DNA from: Flectonema sp. DT1601
Lineage: Eukaryota; Euglenozoa; Diplonemea; Diplonemida; Diplonemidae
Assembly (NCBI GenBank): GCA_964019425.1
Contig: OZ025864.1
Location: 249,001-313,000, forward strand
DNA: 64,000 nucleotides
Direction of reading: 5' to 3'
Both the position numbers and the translations under genes were made by a program. Positions 62,849 through 64,000 of the stretch are shown one piece after another (the stretch's first letter is position 1; every line of letters begins with the position of its first letter). The notes beneath the pieces are model-generated. The model saw only the letters and a program-made list of their open reading frames with translations. It had not been told where the DNA came from and made no database searches.

Positions 62849-64000
62849 TTTGTATTGTTGCACATTTTTTTTTGTTTTAAAAAAACCGTTTTTTTTTTTT
62901 TTTTTTCCCGTTTTTCGGTCTCAGTGCACAAATTAATTATTTTTCTTTTTTTTTTTAAAAAAAACTATATGTAAGTGTGTTTTCTCTCTGCTCTTATTTT
63001 TGAGGGATCTTATATTTCAATGATTTAGTGTTTATTTTCTCTCTTTTTTGTCTTTTTCTTTTTTTTTTACTTCGCCCTCTTTTTTATTTACATTGCACTC
63101 TTTTCTTTTTTGATTCCATTTTCTTTTTTTTTTTTTGCCTTTTTCTTTTCTCGCGTCGTCTGATCTGATGTCGCACTTTTATTTTATATTATATTCTCTT
63201 TTTTTTTTTTACTGTTCACTTTTCACTTCAATTTTGCTCGTTCGATAGCTAAAATTTTTTCTCTACTATTATTTTGTGTGAGGGAAAAAAATAAAATAAA
63301 AAAAAATAAAAAAATTTAAGTCGGCTGATTAGGTTGATCTCTGTCGGTAGTTCGTATGCTTGTTTCAAGTACATGGATCACAGAGGGTCTTTGATGTAAA
63401 AAAAAAAAAAAAAAAAAATAAAAGAAGTTTACACTTAAATAGGTAATCACGTCACGGTTCGACATTACACTTTTTGGTTTTGCTCCAAAACCTAAGCACC
63501 GTATCGAATGTTAAATTAATGTTAAGAAAGTACATGTTTTTTAACACCCCCTTATTTTTTTATTTTTAATCTCGTGAAACTAAAGTTGGTTTTTTTGATT
63601 GCGTTGTGGAAAACTCCCTTCTTCCCTTCATAACAACGATCTTCTTCTTTTTTTCTTTTTTTTTTTTGAAAAAAAATTTCTTGGATGCAAGTGGTTAGAG
63701 TATAAAACTCTGTGATATCGTGAATTTATTTCTTGTTGATAGGGATTCGAACTGGATCGAAAAAAAAAAATAGCATTTGTCACGTTTTTTTGGGTAGTTA
63801 TTACACCTTCATTTTTTATGTTTACACCCTCCCTAGTGGGGGATGGTTAGGATTTTTCCCTCCCAATTACACCTCTTTATTATAGTGTGTTTACCCTTTT
63901 TAGTATATCCTGTTCTGAGATAGTGTTGTGCATGTCGGGTGCCAACTGCTGTTTAAGATTAGGGTTTATCTTTTTAGGGTAATGTTGATTTTCTCAATCT
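62849..64000 (+). other. 3' flank, T-rich, no gene seen
   Basis: About 1.15 kb after the stop, dominated by T-runs of 8 to 18 and some A-runs. I find no open reading frame of note, no convincing RNA gene and no next-gene start on either strand. An AATAAA-containing A-rich stretch at 63290-63310 is the best candidate poly(A) signal but lies in low-complexity sequence, so it is weak evidence. A 7-bp perfect hairpin occurs at 63476-63492. Confidence 0.6.
63290..63295 (+). promoter_or_regulatory. Possible polyadenylation signal
   Basis: AATAAA about 440 bases after the stop codon, inside an A-rich run with further overlapping ATAAA words. Chance occurrence is quite possible in this composition. 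Confidence 0.25.

Noticed and set aside
63675-63762. tRNA-like stretch (GTGGTTAGAG followed by GATTCGAAC)
   Set aside because: The words resemble box A and box B, but the T-stem and acceptor stem do not pair and no anticodon stem forms in the right place.
63956-63982. TTAGGG words as a telomere-like repeat
   Set aside because: Only one TTAGGG plus one TTTTTAGGG; no array.

Overview
The window is filled by one protein-coding gene on the + strand: a giant hybrid polyketide synthase / non-ribosomal peptide synthetase (PKS-NRPS). It is open at the left edge, since base 1 is already inside the PKS part, and it ends at a TAA at 62846-62848. Splicing three short introns (27154-27223, 53008-53082, 54195-54275) joins four exons into 62,622 coding bases, or at least 20,873 residues. 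The remaining 1.15 kb (62849-64000) is T-rich 3' flank in which I see no gene.

The source is a eukaryote. The introns are 70-81 bp with GTATG donors, the coding sequence is AT-rich with the standard code, the 3' flank is full of homopolymer T and A runs, and there are no ribosome binding sites or operon neighbours. I cannot name the lineage. A protist, an alga or an early-diverging fungus would all fit. The layout recalls fungal peptaibol synthetases (a PKS loading part followed by 18 NRPS modules, as in Trichoderma Tex1), but base composition and domain details do not identify it as one.

Layout. 1-3450: the last residues of a ketosynthase or its linker, an acyltransferase, a ketoreductase and two tandem near-identical acyl carrier domains, with no dehydratase or enoylreductase. 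3532-61985: eighteen complete C-A-T modules, all with the catalytic second His of the C domain, the SGSTG loop and A10 Lys of the A domain, and the carrier Ser. There are no epimerase, methyltransferase, cyclase, reductase or thioesterase domains. 61986-62845: a C-terminal tail of about 287 residues that I do not recognise. The expected product is a (beta-hydroxy)acyl cap on an 18-residue peptide. The adenylation codes I read by alignment to GrsA give an exact Thr code for modules 2 and 12, a Ser-like code for 3 and 7, a Leu-like code for 13, 15 and 17, and unfamiliar codes for the rest.

The most striking feature is that 13 of the 18 adenylation domains fall into six families whose members are almost identical at DNA level (A1=A5=A11, A2=A12, A3=A7, A6=A10, A8=A14, A13=A15). 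The flanking C and T domains have diverged freely. Identity switches on at a few repeated landmarks, either the C-A linker (WNE/WND) or just before the SGSTG loop, and switches off between core A4 and shortly after A8. Most of these blocks are much richer in G+C than the rest of the gene. The gene therefore appears to be copying adenylation-core cassettes within itself, by recent gene conversion or cassette transposition, as a natural form of subdomain swapping.
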